DNA from: an uncultured Collinsella sp.
GTDB taxonomy: Bacteria > Actinomycetota > Coriobacteriia > Coriobacteriales > Coriobacteriaceae
DNA length: 7,267 bases
Assembly: GCA_902493615.1 (NCBI GenBank)
Contig: CABUQK010000099.1
Span: 1 to 7,267 of the forward strand
Direction: 5' to 3'
Shown: positions 1 to 6,501 of the stretch, piece by piece
Layout of the letters: each line of letters begins with the position of its first letter
How positions within the stretch are numbered: the stretch's first letter is position 1
Position numbers and translations under genes: made by a program
Notes under the pieces: generated by a model
The model's database searches: none
The model's input: only the letters and a program-made list of their open reading frames with translations
What the model was told of the DNA's origin: nothing

Positions 1-562
1 GGCAACCGATCCGAAAGATGACTGGCGCCCGACCATTACGCACCTGCAGGTCATGCGCGACGAGGACATCGATCGTTTTGCCGCGCTCAAGGGTATCGCT
101 TGCGCCAATCCCACATGGCACTTCAAGGACCCCGTGTGCTATGAGTCCCTGGAGCACGCTCAGCTTGGTGAGCGTGCCGAGTCCGAGTATCCGCTCAAGA
201 AGTTCTGGGACCGCGGCATGGTCGTCACTTCGGCGACCGACTTCCCCGTGTCAAACCCCGATCCCATGGAGGGCTTGGAGGTCGGCGTGACTCGCTGCGC
301 GCCCGGCGACGCTTCGGAAGAGACCGTGCTCGACCCGAACCAGCGTGTATCCGTCGAGGACATGATCTGCGCCGGCACCATCAATGGTGCGTATCAGAAC
401 TTCCTCGAGAAGCGCATCGGTTCCATCGAAGTGGGCAAGGAAGCCGACTTCGTGCTCATGGACCGCGACATCACGTCCATCGATCCCCACACCATCCACG
501 AGGCCAAGTGCCTCATGACCGTCATCGACGGCAAGACCATGTACGAGAAGGAAGGCGAGTAA
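1..562 (+). CDS. Amidohydrolase family protein (YtcJ-like, Amidohydrolase_3), 3' part only
   Basis: The open frame enters from the left edge (first full codon at position 2) and ends at TAA 560-562, giving 186 visible residues. The internal ATG at 53 is not the start, because the frame is open and conserved-looking before it. Seen: a T-H-L-Q segment (His14 of the fragment) resembling the late metal-ligand histidine strand of YtcJ-type amidohydrolases; the S-A-T-D-F-P-V motif with Asp80, which fits the conserved catalytic/metal Asp at the end of the TIM barrel; and the family's closing block, a helix like 'AGTINGAYQNFLEKRIGSIE' followed by 'VGKEADFVLMDRDI', where the chain returns to the small beta-sandwich domain. 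Family knowledge: these are cytoplasmic metal-dependent hydrolases of amide or related C-N bonds; the substrate cannot be told from sequence. The next gene, a MATE exporter, starts 1 nt after the stop, so the two are probably cotranscribed and translationally coupled. Family is confident, substrate unknown. Confidence 0.88.
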   Translation, partial: ATDPKDDWRPTITHLQVMRDEDIDRFAALKGIACANPTWHFKDPVCYESLEHAQLGERAESEYPLKKFWDRGMVVTSATDFPVSNPDPMEGLEVGVTRCAPGDASEETVLDPNQRVSVEDMICAGTINGAYQNFLEKRIGSIEVGKEADFVLMDRDITSIDPHTIHEAKCLMTVIDGKTMYEKEGE

Positions 563-563
563 T

Positions 564-1976
564 ATGGCAGAAACCAGCCCTAACAAGCTCGCGCGTAACT
601 ACACGCTTATCGGTCTGTTCCTCTTTGCAGCTCCCTCGATCCTGCTGCAGCTCTGGACCGGTATCTATCAGATTTTCGACACCGCTATCGCCACCAACTT
701 CAACAGCACGGCGACGCTTTCGGCCATTAACATCGTCTATCCTGCTCAGGCAGTGGTAGAGGCCATCGCCTTCCTGTTCTCCGGCGGTTCCGCCGCCCTT
801 CTGGGCAAGCTTCTGGGCGAGAAGAAGACGACCGAGGCAAACAAGACCTTCACTTGCGTGCTTCTCATCTCGACCATCATTGCTACCGTTTGGGGCTTTG
901 CCATCAGCTTTGCTGGCGACCAGGTGTGGTACTTCATGGGCGCTGACGCAGGCCTCGCTCCCGTCTGCACCACCTATTGGAACGTGCACCGCTTCTTCAT
1001 GCCGCTCTACACCATCCAGCTCGGTTTCCAGATGTGGCTGCTCACTGCTGGTAAGCCCACGCATTGCATGGTGATCACCATCCTTGGTGGTCTGGTCACG
1101 CTGGGCATGGACGTTGTCTACCAGGGTACGCTTGGTCTGGGCACCACGGGTGCAGCTCTTGGCTTTGGTACCGGCTCTGCCTTTGCCGCCATCGCTTCTG
1201 CAGTCGTCATCTTCTCCAAGAGCAGTGCCCTGCATTATGACTCGCCGGCCTGTCCCGCGAAGAATGTCGCCGAGAGCTGCAAGATCGGCCTTGCCGACTT
1301 TATCTACAGTGCCGCCACCGGCTTCATGACCGCTATCTACAACATCCAGGCCATGAAGTACTTTGGGGCCGACGGCGTCGCCGTTGCCGCAATCTTCCTG
1401 TACGTGCAGTTCCTCTTTGTTGGCCCGTTCATTGGCTTTGGTAAGGGCGCTACGCCGATCATTAGCTATCAGATCGGCGAAAACAATCCCAAGAAGATTC
1501 ACGGCACGTACCAGAAGTACCGTCGTCTAAGCGCTATCCTCATCGTCGTTATTGCTGTCCTGGGTATCGTTATGATGAAGCCGATCCTGTTGGTCTATGG
1601 TCAGGTCCCCGGCGACCCCGTATATACCCTCGCCTCCCAGAAGTGGATTCTCTTCGCCTCTTGCGCTGGCCTCGTCGGCATCAATATCTGCATTCAGAAC
1701 ATGCTCACGGCCTTCAACGACACGATGATGCCTCTCATCATCTCTACCCTGCGTTCGCTCGTTCTTCCCATCGCTTTGCTGCTGGTGCTTCCCATGGTCA
1801 TAGGCGGCGACGGCGTGTGGCTGGCTCTGACCGTTGCCGAGGCCTTTACCGCTGTGGTTTCGTTCTTCTTCCTCAAAAAGGGTGCCCAGAAGTACGGCTA
1901 CAACACCGATGAGGGCGTCGAGCTTCCCGAAGAGGTTCTCGAGGCTGCTCGCGCTGCGGCTGCCGAAGAGATGTAA
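564..1976 (+). CDS. MATE family multidrug/metabolite efflux transporter
   Basis: This is a complete 470-residue inner-membrane protein, the usual MATE length (about 450-480), with roughly twelve hydrophobic segments in two homologous halves. Half-one hallmarks are an early helix 'LWTGIYQIFDTAIATNF' with Asp39, then 'SAINIVYPAQ', then 'FSGGSAALLGKLLGE' at residues 72-86. Half two repeats the pattern with 'FLFVGPFIGFGKGATPIISY' and 'QIGENNPKK' at about residues 283-311. The C-terminus is a charged, Ala/Glu-rich cytoplasmic tail. MATE proteins export cationic drugs or metabolites using a Na+ or H+ gradient; the substrate here is unknown, and the overall look is closest to the MepA/DinF-like branch. 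The ATG at 564 follows the upstream stop by 1 nt, and its ribosome-binding purines (AAGGAAGGCGAG) lie inside the end of the amidohydrolase gene, so coupling is likely. A hairpin terminator follows. The pairing with a hydrolase could mean export of a reaction product, but that is speculation. Confidence 0.95.
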   Translation: MAETSPNKLARNYTLIGLFLFAAPSILLQLWTGIYQIFDTAIATNFNSTATLSAINIVYPAQAVVEAIAFLFSGGSAALLGKLLGEKKTTEANKTFTCVLLISTIIATVWGFAISFAGDQVWYFMGADAGLAPVCTTYWNVHRFFMPLYTIQLGFQMWLLTAGKPTHCMVITILGGLVTLGMDVVYQGTLGLGTTGAALGFGTGSAFAAIASAVVIFSKSSALHYDSPACPAKNVAESCKIGLADFIYSAATGFMTAIYNIQAMKYFGADGVAVAAIFLYVQFLFVGPFIGFGKGATPIISYQIGENNPKKIHGTYQKYRRLSAILIVVIAVLGIVMMKPILLVYGQVPGDPVYTLASQKWILFASCAGLVGINICIQNMLTAFNDTMMPLIISTLRSLVLPIALLLVLPMVIGGDGVWLALTVAEAFTAVVSFFFLKKGAQKYGYNTDEGVELPEEVLEAARAAAAEEM

Positions 1977-2005
1977 ATCAAACAATCGGATTCTGCAATA
2001 AATTG

Positions 2006-2044
2006 CGGGCGGTAGGGTTACTCGAGCCTTGCCGCCCGTCTCTT
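2006..2044 (+). terminator. Probable intrinsic terminator of the amidohydrolase-MATE unit
   Basis: An 11-bp stem pairs 2007-2017 (GGGCGGTAGGG) with 2027-2037 (CCTTGCCGCCC), with two G-U wobbles and a 9-nt loop; C2006 and G2038 can add one more pair. The downstream tail is only moderately U-rich (TCTCTT), so efficiency is uncertain. It starts about 30 nt after the MATE stop codon and points the right way to end that transcript. Confidence 0.6.
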
Positions 2045-2635
2045 GCGGGTTGCGACCGGTTCGAATATCCGCGGGGTACCGTTGCGCTATCATGAGTCAT
2101 GCGTCTCGTTGCGGCAAAAGGGGAGGACAAGCTCGTGGGGTTTTATATCTATCTTTACAACGTGTTCTTCCTTTGCCTCTTTGCCTGCGCCGCTTTTTTC
2201 TGCGGTGTGACAAAAGGCATGACGGAGAGCAAGCGCTTTGCGTACCTCTCTATGCTCATGGCCCTGCTGGCCCTCGAAGGAGTGGCCGATATGGGATCGT
2301 CCCTTGTGTCGGGGACGTTCTCTTCGGGAGGCAGCTTTGGCCCCCATGGTGCTTTGACCCTTTTTGGAATAGCGAAGACGCTCTCTCAGATGGGCGAGGA
2401 GATCCTCTTCTATTTGCTGGCATGTGATGTGACCAAGCGTACCGCACGATCGGCTTTGTTCCTTCTCTTCCCGGTGCTCGCTCTGGTTCGTTGCTTGGCG
2501 GGGACAGTTTATCTGGGCATCGTATCCGACATTGTATTTCTCCTTATCGATCCCTTGGTCATGATTTCGCTTTGTGCCTGGAGCCTGATGGGCTTGGCGC
2601 ATTCCGCCCCCGTGGAGGATGCTGATTCTCGCGCG

Positions 2636-2654
2636 CTGCATCTTTTGCGTTCGC
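2636..2654 (+). repeat. Source copy of the 19-bp direct repeat
   Basis: CTGCATCTTTTGCGTTCGC is repeated exactly at 2701-2719, offset by 65 bp. It lies in the reading frame of the membrane domain, coding part of 'ALHLLRSLLLL', so it is ordinary gene sequence that appears to have been copied downstream in both orientations. Confidence 0.85.
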
Positions 2655-2700
2655 TGCTTCTTTTGTGCCTTTGCGCCTACGCCGCCTCGATTGGCGAGGA

Positions 2701-2730
2701 CTGCATCTTTTGCGTTCGCAAAAGATGCAG
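2701..2730. repeat. Perfect palindrome (14-bp arms, TT centre) within the LuxR gene
   Basis: The left arm is CTGCATCTTTTGCG (2701-2714), the centre is TT, and the right arm 2717-2730 is its exact reverse complement. The left arm plus centre plus CGC (2701-2719) is an exact 19-bp direct repeat of 2636-2654. The upstream copy reads in frame as L-H-L-L-R-S, whereas the downstream copy is in a different frame, so the upstream one is the native sequence. Removing 25 nt (2701-2725) restores the frame and a natural-looking 'SIGEDAAMYMRSG'. The palindrome is therefore best read as a small templated insertion rather than a functional site. Confidence 0.85.
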
Positions 2731-3251
2731 CCATGTATATGCGTTCTGGCTCGGTTCCGTTTTACGTCGGCAAGATTGTTATTATGGAAGACGCTCTGTG
2801 GGCCGGTCTTGCGGTTTCTTGCATTATCTACGCACGCCACTATCAAGATGAGTTCCACGTGCGGCGAACCGAGCAGCTTGTGCGCGATCGTCTGGATTTG
2901 TATCGCTTGGAGACGGAGCAGCGCGCGGCGGAGCAGGGCGCCAGCAATATTGCCGATTTCTGTGCGCTCTACGAGCTCACGCCGCGCGAGCAAGAAGTAT
3001 TGTCTCGAGTTCTGACGGGACAGGGGAATCAGCAGATAGCAAACGATTTAGTTATCTCGTTGGGAACGGTCAAGGCTCACGTCCATAGCATCTATCGAAA
3101 CTGTCTGTCTCGCGTCGTAGCGAACTCATGGGCATGTTTTACGAGCGCTCGCGTGGTGCTGCCGCTCCTGCGGAAAAGTAATTAAAACTGGCTTTCCAGT
3201 AGAGGCGCGGTTTCTCCACGTACCGTATCACTACGAAAACTAAAGGAATAT

Positions 3252-3755
3252 ATGAATATGAATACTCGAGAAACGAGGGTCGCTGGCATAATCAATGCCC
3301 TGGTGAACCCGCTCCTGATGTGCTCCTTTTTGCCTATTATCGAAGGCAAAGCGGCACTCGATATGTCGAGTCCTACCGGTTTTTGGGGGCAGCTTGCGCT
3401 CGCTGTCGTCATCGCAGAGGCGGTGAGCTCACTACCGCAGTTTGGAAGGGTCGTTGGGGACTGGGTTGATTTCTTCGGATTCAAACCGGGTGGCCCTGCG
3501 TCAAAGATCGCGGGCACGGTGTTCGCCGCCACGCTGCTCTTTTTGATTATCGGTTTGGCTGAGATAGCGTTCCAGACCGGCTTTGGTCTCGTGGGCGAAA
3601 CGACCTATTTCTCTCGTTGGGTAAAGCTTGCAACCGGCGGTTGGGCCTTTGTCGTGGTTGGCGGCTTGCTGTTCGATCCGGTTGCAGCAAAGGCCGCCCA
3701 TGTTCTCGTGGGCGAAAAGGCCCCGCAGACCGAGGAAATGCTCGAGGTGGAATAG
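3252..3755 (+). CDS. Small polytopic membrane protein of unknown function
   Basis: 167 residues, not recognised. Four likely membrane helices are visible at about residues 11-30, 45-61, 86-107 and 127-146. The loop between helices two and three holds 'LPQFGRVVGDWVDFFGFKPG', and the C-terminal tail is acidic ('EKAPQTEEMLEVE'), presumably cytoplasmic. The start ATG 3252 has AAAGGAA at 3242-3248; the alternative ATG at 3258 would remove only two residues and sits at a slightly better distance. No enzyme motif, metal-ligand cluster or signal peptide is apparent. The gene lies 70 nt after the broken LuxR gene, in the same direction, and ends before a strong terminator, so it could be the last gene of that unit or have its own promoter. 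The intact frame, normal start and clear helices support a real gene. Function cannot be named. Confidence 0.8.
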   Translation: MNMNTRETRVAGIINALVNPLLMCSFLPIIEGKAALDMSSPTGFWGQLALAVVIAEAVSSLPQFGRVVGDWVDFFGFKPGGPASKIAGTVFAATLLFLIIGLAEIAFQTGFGLVGETTYFSRWVKLATGGWAFVVVGGLLFDPVAAKAAHVLVGEKAPQTEEMLEVE

Positions 3756-3809
3756 CCTGAAGGACAGGCTCGTCTAACGAATCATTCGCGATAGTTTGCC
3801 TCTCCTTTT

Positions 3810-3855
3810 GCGCGCATGCGATTGGCTTCAGTCGCATGCGCGTTGTTTTGTTTAA
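3810..3855 (+). terminator. Strong intrinsic terminator
   Basis: A perfect 11-bp stem pairs CGCGCATGCGA (3811-3821) with TCGCATGCGCG (3832-3842). The 10-nt gap can extend the stem by three pairs (one a wobble), leaving a GCTT tetraloop. The stem is followed directly by TTGTTTTGTTT. This ends transcription from the membrane-protein gene about 55 nt after its stop and insulates the ECF gene. The U tract is on one side only, so it acts on the plus strand. Confidence 0.9.
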
Positions 3856-3943
3856 CGAGTGGAATGTATCGTCGATAAACCTGTGCTGCGCGTGTGCCAC
3901 AATGGGGCGCGAACGATAGAGAAAGATCGCAAGAGGAGCTCGC

Positions 3944-4645
3944 GTGCTTGCTCGTATATGGCGCTACATAGAGGGGCCAGTGCTTTTGTTCGTGCCGCCA
4001 GGCATGGGCATCATGCTGTATCTGGGCATTGCCCAGGCTGCTTTGTTGATGCTCGCTATGGTGGCGCTCGTGCTTGCGCTGTTCTTTGCGGGTTACGAGG
4101 CATCTCGTCCGGGTTTGCGCCAGATTATGCCCACGCTGGTGCTGGCGGCGCTGGCGGCGGCGGGGCGCATCCTGTTTGGGCCCATTCCCGACTTTAAACC
4201 GGTGAGCGCCATCGCCATTATCGCCGGGGCGACGCTCGGTCGTCGTAACGGCTTTATGGTCGGCGCGCTGGCGGCGCTGACCAGCAATTTCTTTTTTGGA
4301 CAGGGCATGTGGACGCCATGGCAGATGTATGCCTGGGGCCTGGTTGGTTATGTTGGCGGCGCGCTGGCGCATGCGGGTGCGTTCGACCGTGCGGATGGAA
4401 CCGTACGCATGCCGGCACTGATGGCGTACGGCTTTGCGTCGGGCCTGCTCTATGGCGTCGTGATCAACGCGTATGACATCATTGGTTTTGTACAGCCGCT
4501 TACTTGGGCAGGTGCCGCGGCACGTCTTGCCACCGCCGTGCCGTTCGATATCACGCACGGACTCGCGACCTGCGTGTTTTTGGCCGCCTTGTACAAGCCC
4601 TGGTGCCGTCGCATTAACCGTGTCGTCGTGAAATACGGGCTGTAA
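3944..4645 (+). CDS. ECF transporter S component (substrate-binding membrane subunit)
   Basis: 233 residues with about six hydrophobic segments. The start is GTG 3944, chosen because GAGGAG (3933-3938) lies 5 nt upstream. Diagnostic blocks: 'GRILFGPIPDFKPVSAIAII' (about residues 74-93), 'GATLGRRNGFMVGALAALTS' (95-114) and 'FGQGMWTPWQMYAWGLVG' (118-135), typical of an energy-coupling-factor S-component subfamily (ECF_trnsprt type). In these group II systems the S component binds a vitamin, cofactor precursor or other trace nutrient in the membrane and uses a shared EcfA/A'/T module encoded elsewhere. No ATPase or EcfT gene is adjacent, which fits that shared-module arrangement. This motif set recalls proteins discussed as cobalamin or precursor carriers, but the substrate cannot be assigned from sequence, and I see no riboswitch in the short leader. 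The gene stands alone between a terminator and the convergent xth gene. Confidence 0.87.
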   Translation: MLARIWRYIEGPVLLFVPPGMGIMLYLGIAQAALLMLAMVALVLALFFAGYEASRPGLRQIMPTLVLAALAAAGRILFGPIPDFKPVSAIAIIAGATLGRRNGFMVGALAALTSNFFFGQGMWTPWQMYAWGLVGYVGGALAHAGAFDRADGTVRMPALMAYGFASGLLYGVVINAYDIIGFVQPLTWAGAAARLATAVPFDITHGLATCVFLAALYKPWCRRINRVVVKYGL

Positions 4646-4669
4646 GGCATTTCGCGTTTCCTCACGAAC

Positions 4670-4732
4670 TTGCGGTGGAATAGTTCTTGTTTTTGGCTAT
4701 TTGCTGCCCAAACAGGAACTATTCCACCGCAA
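4670..4732. repeat. Long near-perfect inverted repeat (23-bp arms) between convergent genes
   Basis: The left arm 4670-4692 begins TTGCGGTGGAATAGTTC, followed by TTGTTT. The right arm 4710-4732 is its reverse complement except at one position, where a T faces a G (a wobble pair in RNA). The first 17 bp match perfectly, and the loop is 17 nt. It starts 24 nt after the ECF gene stop and lies 61 nt from the xth stop. As RNA it would form a very stable hairpin in transcripts from either side, but neither flank has a good U tract, so it is not a textbook intrinsic terminator. It could be a dispersed palindromic (REP-like) element, an mRNA 3'-end stabiliser or a bidirectional terminator. Confidence 0.85.
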
Positions 4733-4738
4733 CTTATA

Positions 4739-4778
4739 GGGGGAGAGGGGTCACATGATCTGTTTTCCTCTGTCCCCC
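4739..4778. repeat. Second G/C-rich hairpin in the same intergenic region
   Basis: GGGGGAGAGG (4739-4748) can pair with CCTCTGTCCCCC (4767-4778) to form about 10 bp with a 2-nt bulge, across an 18-nt loop containing TCACATGATC. It begins 6 nt after the long inverted repeat. No U tract follows on the plus strand and none precedes it for the minus strand. It may be part of the same element as its neighbour. Confidence 0.5.
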
Positions 4779-4793
4779 AGGAATTGCTTGGGG

Positions 4794-5612
4794 CTAGAGC
4801 TCTAGCGTGAGGGTGACGGGGCAGTGGTCGCTGCCGAAGATGTCGCCGCGGATGCCGGTGTCGCGTACGTTGTCGGCGATTGCGTCGCTTACCAGGAAGT
4901 AGTCGATGCGCCAGCCGGCGTTGTTCTTGCGGGCATTAAAGCGGTAGCTCCACCAGCTGTAGACGCCCTCGACGCTGGGGTTTGCCGTGCGCCAGGTATC
5001 GGTAAACCCGGCGTTGAGCAGCTCGGTAAACTTGCCGCGCTCCTCGTCCGAAAAGCCGGCGTTGCCGCGGTTGGACTTGGGGTTCTTAAGGTCGATTTCC
5101 TCGTGCGCTACGTTAAAGTCGCCGCAGGTTACGACGGGCTTGCCGGTCTCGCGCTCAAGCGCGCCCAAAAAGCCGCGATAGGCATCGTCCCAGGCCATGC
5201 GAACATCGATGCGCGCGAGCTCATTTTGGGCGTTAGGCGTGTAGACATCCACAAACCAAAACTTGTCGAACTCGAGCGCACAGACGCGGCCCTCGGTTGC
5301 GGCTTGGGCGACGAGCTCGGCCGCCTCGCCCTCGCCGGCGTAAGGCAGCAGCGCGTCGGCGTGCAGCACGCGCAGCGGTTCCTGGCGGCTAAAGACCGCG
5401 GTGCCCGAATAACCTTTACGCTCGGCGTAACTCCAGGTTTGGTGATAACCGGGCAGGTCGATATCAACCTGGCCTTCCTGCAGCTTGGTCTCTTGCAGCG
5501 CCAGGATATCGACATTGAGCTCCTGTGCGATCTGGATAAAGCTCGGGTCCTTTTTGAGCACGGCGCGCAGGCCGTTGACGTTCCACGAGGCGAAAGTGTA
5601 AGTCTGAGGCAT
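4794..5612 (-). CDS. xth: Exodeoxyribonuclease III / class II AP endonuclease
   Basis: 272 residues, the normal size for the Xth/ExoA family of Mg2+-dependent phosphodiesterases that cut DNA 5' to abasic sites in base-excision repair and remove 3' blocking groups. The catalytic set is complete: Asn11 ('FASWNVNGLRA'), Glu41 ('LALQETK'), Tyr124 ('VDVYTPNAQ'), Asp165 and Asn167 ('CGDFNVAHEEIDLKNP'), and Asp262-His263 at the C-terminus ('GSDHCPV'). 'YSGTAVFSR' and 'GWRIDYFLVS' are further family signatures. Residues about 90-108 form an Ala/Glu-rich stretch ('GEGEAAELVAQAATEGR') that looks like a small expansion of a loop usually shorter in this family. The minus-strand ATG at 5612 has AAAGGA four bases upstream. 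The gene is convergent with the ECF gene and divergent from the sirtuin gene across a 136-bp gap, and is probably monocistronic. Confidence 0.96.
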   Translation of the reverse strand: MPQTYTFASWNVNGLRAVLKKDPSFIQIAQELNVDILALQETKLQEGQVDIDLPGYHQTWSYAERKGYSGTAVFSRQEPLRVLHADALLPYAGEGEAAELVAQAATEGRVCALEFDKFWFVDVYTPNAQNELARIDVRMAWDDAYRGFLGALERETGKPVVTCGDFNVAHEEIDLKNPKSNRGNAGFSDEERGKFTELLNAGFTDTWRTANPSVEGVYSWWSYRFNARKNNAGWRIDYFLVSDAIADNVRDTGIRGDIFGSDHCPVTLTLEL

Positions 5613-5748
5613 GGTGTCCTTTCGACGGGGTTGGCAGGCTTAAGATTAGCGCAACAGGGGCGGTGGTGGGCTCCGCGCGTGCTGACCCAAAGGCTGCATG
5701 CTGGGACATTGCCCGACGCTGCCCGACCAACGAGGACGGAGGACTCAT

Positions 5749-6501
5749 ATGACGCAGGCGATAACGGACTCCAAACAGGCCTCCGCCGCGCTGGCGGAGC
5801 TGTTCGGCACCCACGAGCGCGTGGTCTTCTTTGGCGGCGCGGGTGTTTCCACGGCGAGTGGCATCCCCGATTTCCGCAGCGTGGACGGCCTGTATCACCA
5901 GCAGTTTGCCTATCCGCCCGAGACCATGCTCTCGCATAGCTTTTACGAGGCGCATCCGGCCGAGTTCTTCGACTTCTACCGCACCAAGATGATCGCGCTT
6001 GGCACCAAGCCCAACCGCTGCCACACCAAGTTGGCCGAGCTGGAGCGCGCCGGCAAGCTAAATGCCGTGGTGACGCAAAACATTGACGGTCTACATCAGA
6101 TGGCAGGCTCACAGCGCGTGTTCGAGCTGCATGGCTCGGTCCACCGCAATGTCTGCCAGACGTGCGGCGCAGTCTACAGCGCCGAATGGATTTGCGCGCG
6201 CGAGCACGAGGATGCCGCGGGTGTGCCCGTGTGCCCCGCGTGCGGCGGGCGCATTAAGCCCGATGTGGTGCTCTACGAGGAGCCGCTCGATGAGCATGTG
6301 CTGACCGGTGCCGTTGCCGCCATCGCCGCGGCCGATGCCCTCATTGTGGGCGGGACCTCGCTCGTGGTGTATCCGGCGGCAGGCCTTACGCGTTACTTTA
6401 CCGGCGATACGCTGGCCATATGCAACCTTGCTCCCACCGATCAGGATGCAAATGCCGACCTGCTGATTTCTTGCGACATCGCGGCCGCGTTTGCGTTCTA
6501 G
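5749..6501 (+). CDS. cobB: NAD-dependent protein deacylase, Sir2 family (sirtuin)
   Basis: 250 residues from ATG 5749, which has GGAGGA at 5738-5743 with 5 nt spacing; the longer frame from 5698 lacks a ribosome-binding site. Sirtuins remove acyl groups from lysines using NAD+, yielding nicotinamide and O-acyl-ADP-ribose. All hallmarks are present: the NAD loop 'GGAGVSTASGIPDFRS' (29-44), 'TQNIDGLH' (109-116), catalytic His128 in 'ELHGS', a zinc ribbon with Cys136/Cys139 and Cys162/Cys165, 'GGTSLVVYPAAG' (201-212) and a late 'CNLAPTDQDANADL'. The segment 'FYRTKM' (76-81) lacks the Tyr-x-x-Arg pair typical of class III desuccinylases, having Lys at the second position, so plain deacetylation is more likely. 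The gene lies between divergent xth and downstream folP, which has its own promoter-like sequence. Targets cannot be inferred. Confidence 0.96.
   Translation: MTQAITDSKQASAALAELFGTHERVVFFGGAGVSTASGIPDFRSVDGLYHQQFAYPPETMLSHSFYEAHPAEFFDFYRTKMIALGTKPNRCHTKLAELERAGKLNAVVTQNIDGLHQMAGSQRVFELHGSVHRNVCQTCGAVYSAEWICAREHEDAAGVPVCPACGGRIKPDVVLYEEPLDEHVLTGAVAAIAAADALIVGGTSLVVYPAAGLTRYFTGDTLAICNLAPTDQDANADLLISCDIAAAFAF

Larger units (their letters stand above)
2135..3181 (+). pseudogene. Membrane-anchored LuxR-family (HTH) transcriptional regulator, broken by two frameshifts
   Basis: The best start is GTG 2135, which has GGAGG at 2122-2126 with 8 nt spacing; the upstream ATG at 2099 has no ribosome-binding site. 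From there frame 2 encodes a very hydrophobic domain with about six to seven membrane segments up to position ~2700. The reading then continues in frame 3 ('YMRSGSVPFYVGK', 'RHYQDEFHVRRTEQLVRDRL'), including a clear LuxR/GerE helix-turn-helix from 2976 ('LTPREQEVLSRV', 'GNQQIANDLVISLGTVKAHV'). At about 3096-3100 it must return to frame 2 to give the expected end 'KLSVSRRSELMGMFYERSRG', stopping at TAA 3179-3181. The repaired protein is about 340 residues: a membrane sensor followed by a cytoplasmic DNA-binding domain. Such 7TM-LuxR proteins are abundant in Coriobacteriia, and their ligands are mostly unknown. As the sequence stands, frame 2 stops at 2849-2851 with no HTH, and frame 3 runs to 3185 with a garbled C-terminus. 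Either this is a decaying gene or the DNA has sequence errors. It may once have regulated the gene at 3252 or the MATE unit. Confidence 0.8.

Noticed and set aside
522..1502. 326-codon minus-strand open frame
   Set aside because: It is antisense to the MATE gene, rich in Gly/Asp/Glu/Arg with no domain, and mirrors the codon positions of the real gene.
2701..2730. Palindrome as a programmed ribosomal frameshift signal
   Set aside because: No recognised +1 or -1 slippery heptamer is present, and a second unrelated shift would be needed at about 3098. An insertion explains the frame change and the direct repeat together.
3187..3200. ACTGG-CTTT-CCAGT hairpin after the LuxR remnant as a terminator
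   Set aside because: Only 5 bp with no U tract; too weak to call.
3856..3943. Riboswitch upstream of the ECF gene
   Set aside because: The leader between the terminator and the start is only about 88 nt, and I recognise no cobalamin, TPP or FMN conserved core.
4793..4806. 14-bp palindrome GCTAGAGCTCTAGC at the xth stop codon
   Set aside because: It arises from the Leu-Glu-Leu-stop codons of xth; likely chance, with no other sign of an operator.
5643..5671. Minus-strand promoter for xth (TAATCT at 5648-5643)
   Set aside because: The -10 box is plausible, but no acceptable -35 exists at normal spacing, so it is not listed as a feature.
4824..5939. 371-codon open frame on the plus strand
   Set aside because: It lies antisense to xth, whose catalytic residues are all present. 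The translation is low-complexity Val/Ala/Gly/Leu typical of a shadow frame in G+C-rich DNA.
5129..6112. 327-codon minus-strand open frame spanning xth and the sirtuin start
   Set aside because: Arg/Ser/Pro-rich shadow translation crossing two well-supported genes in other frames.
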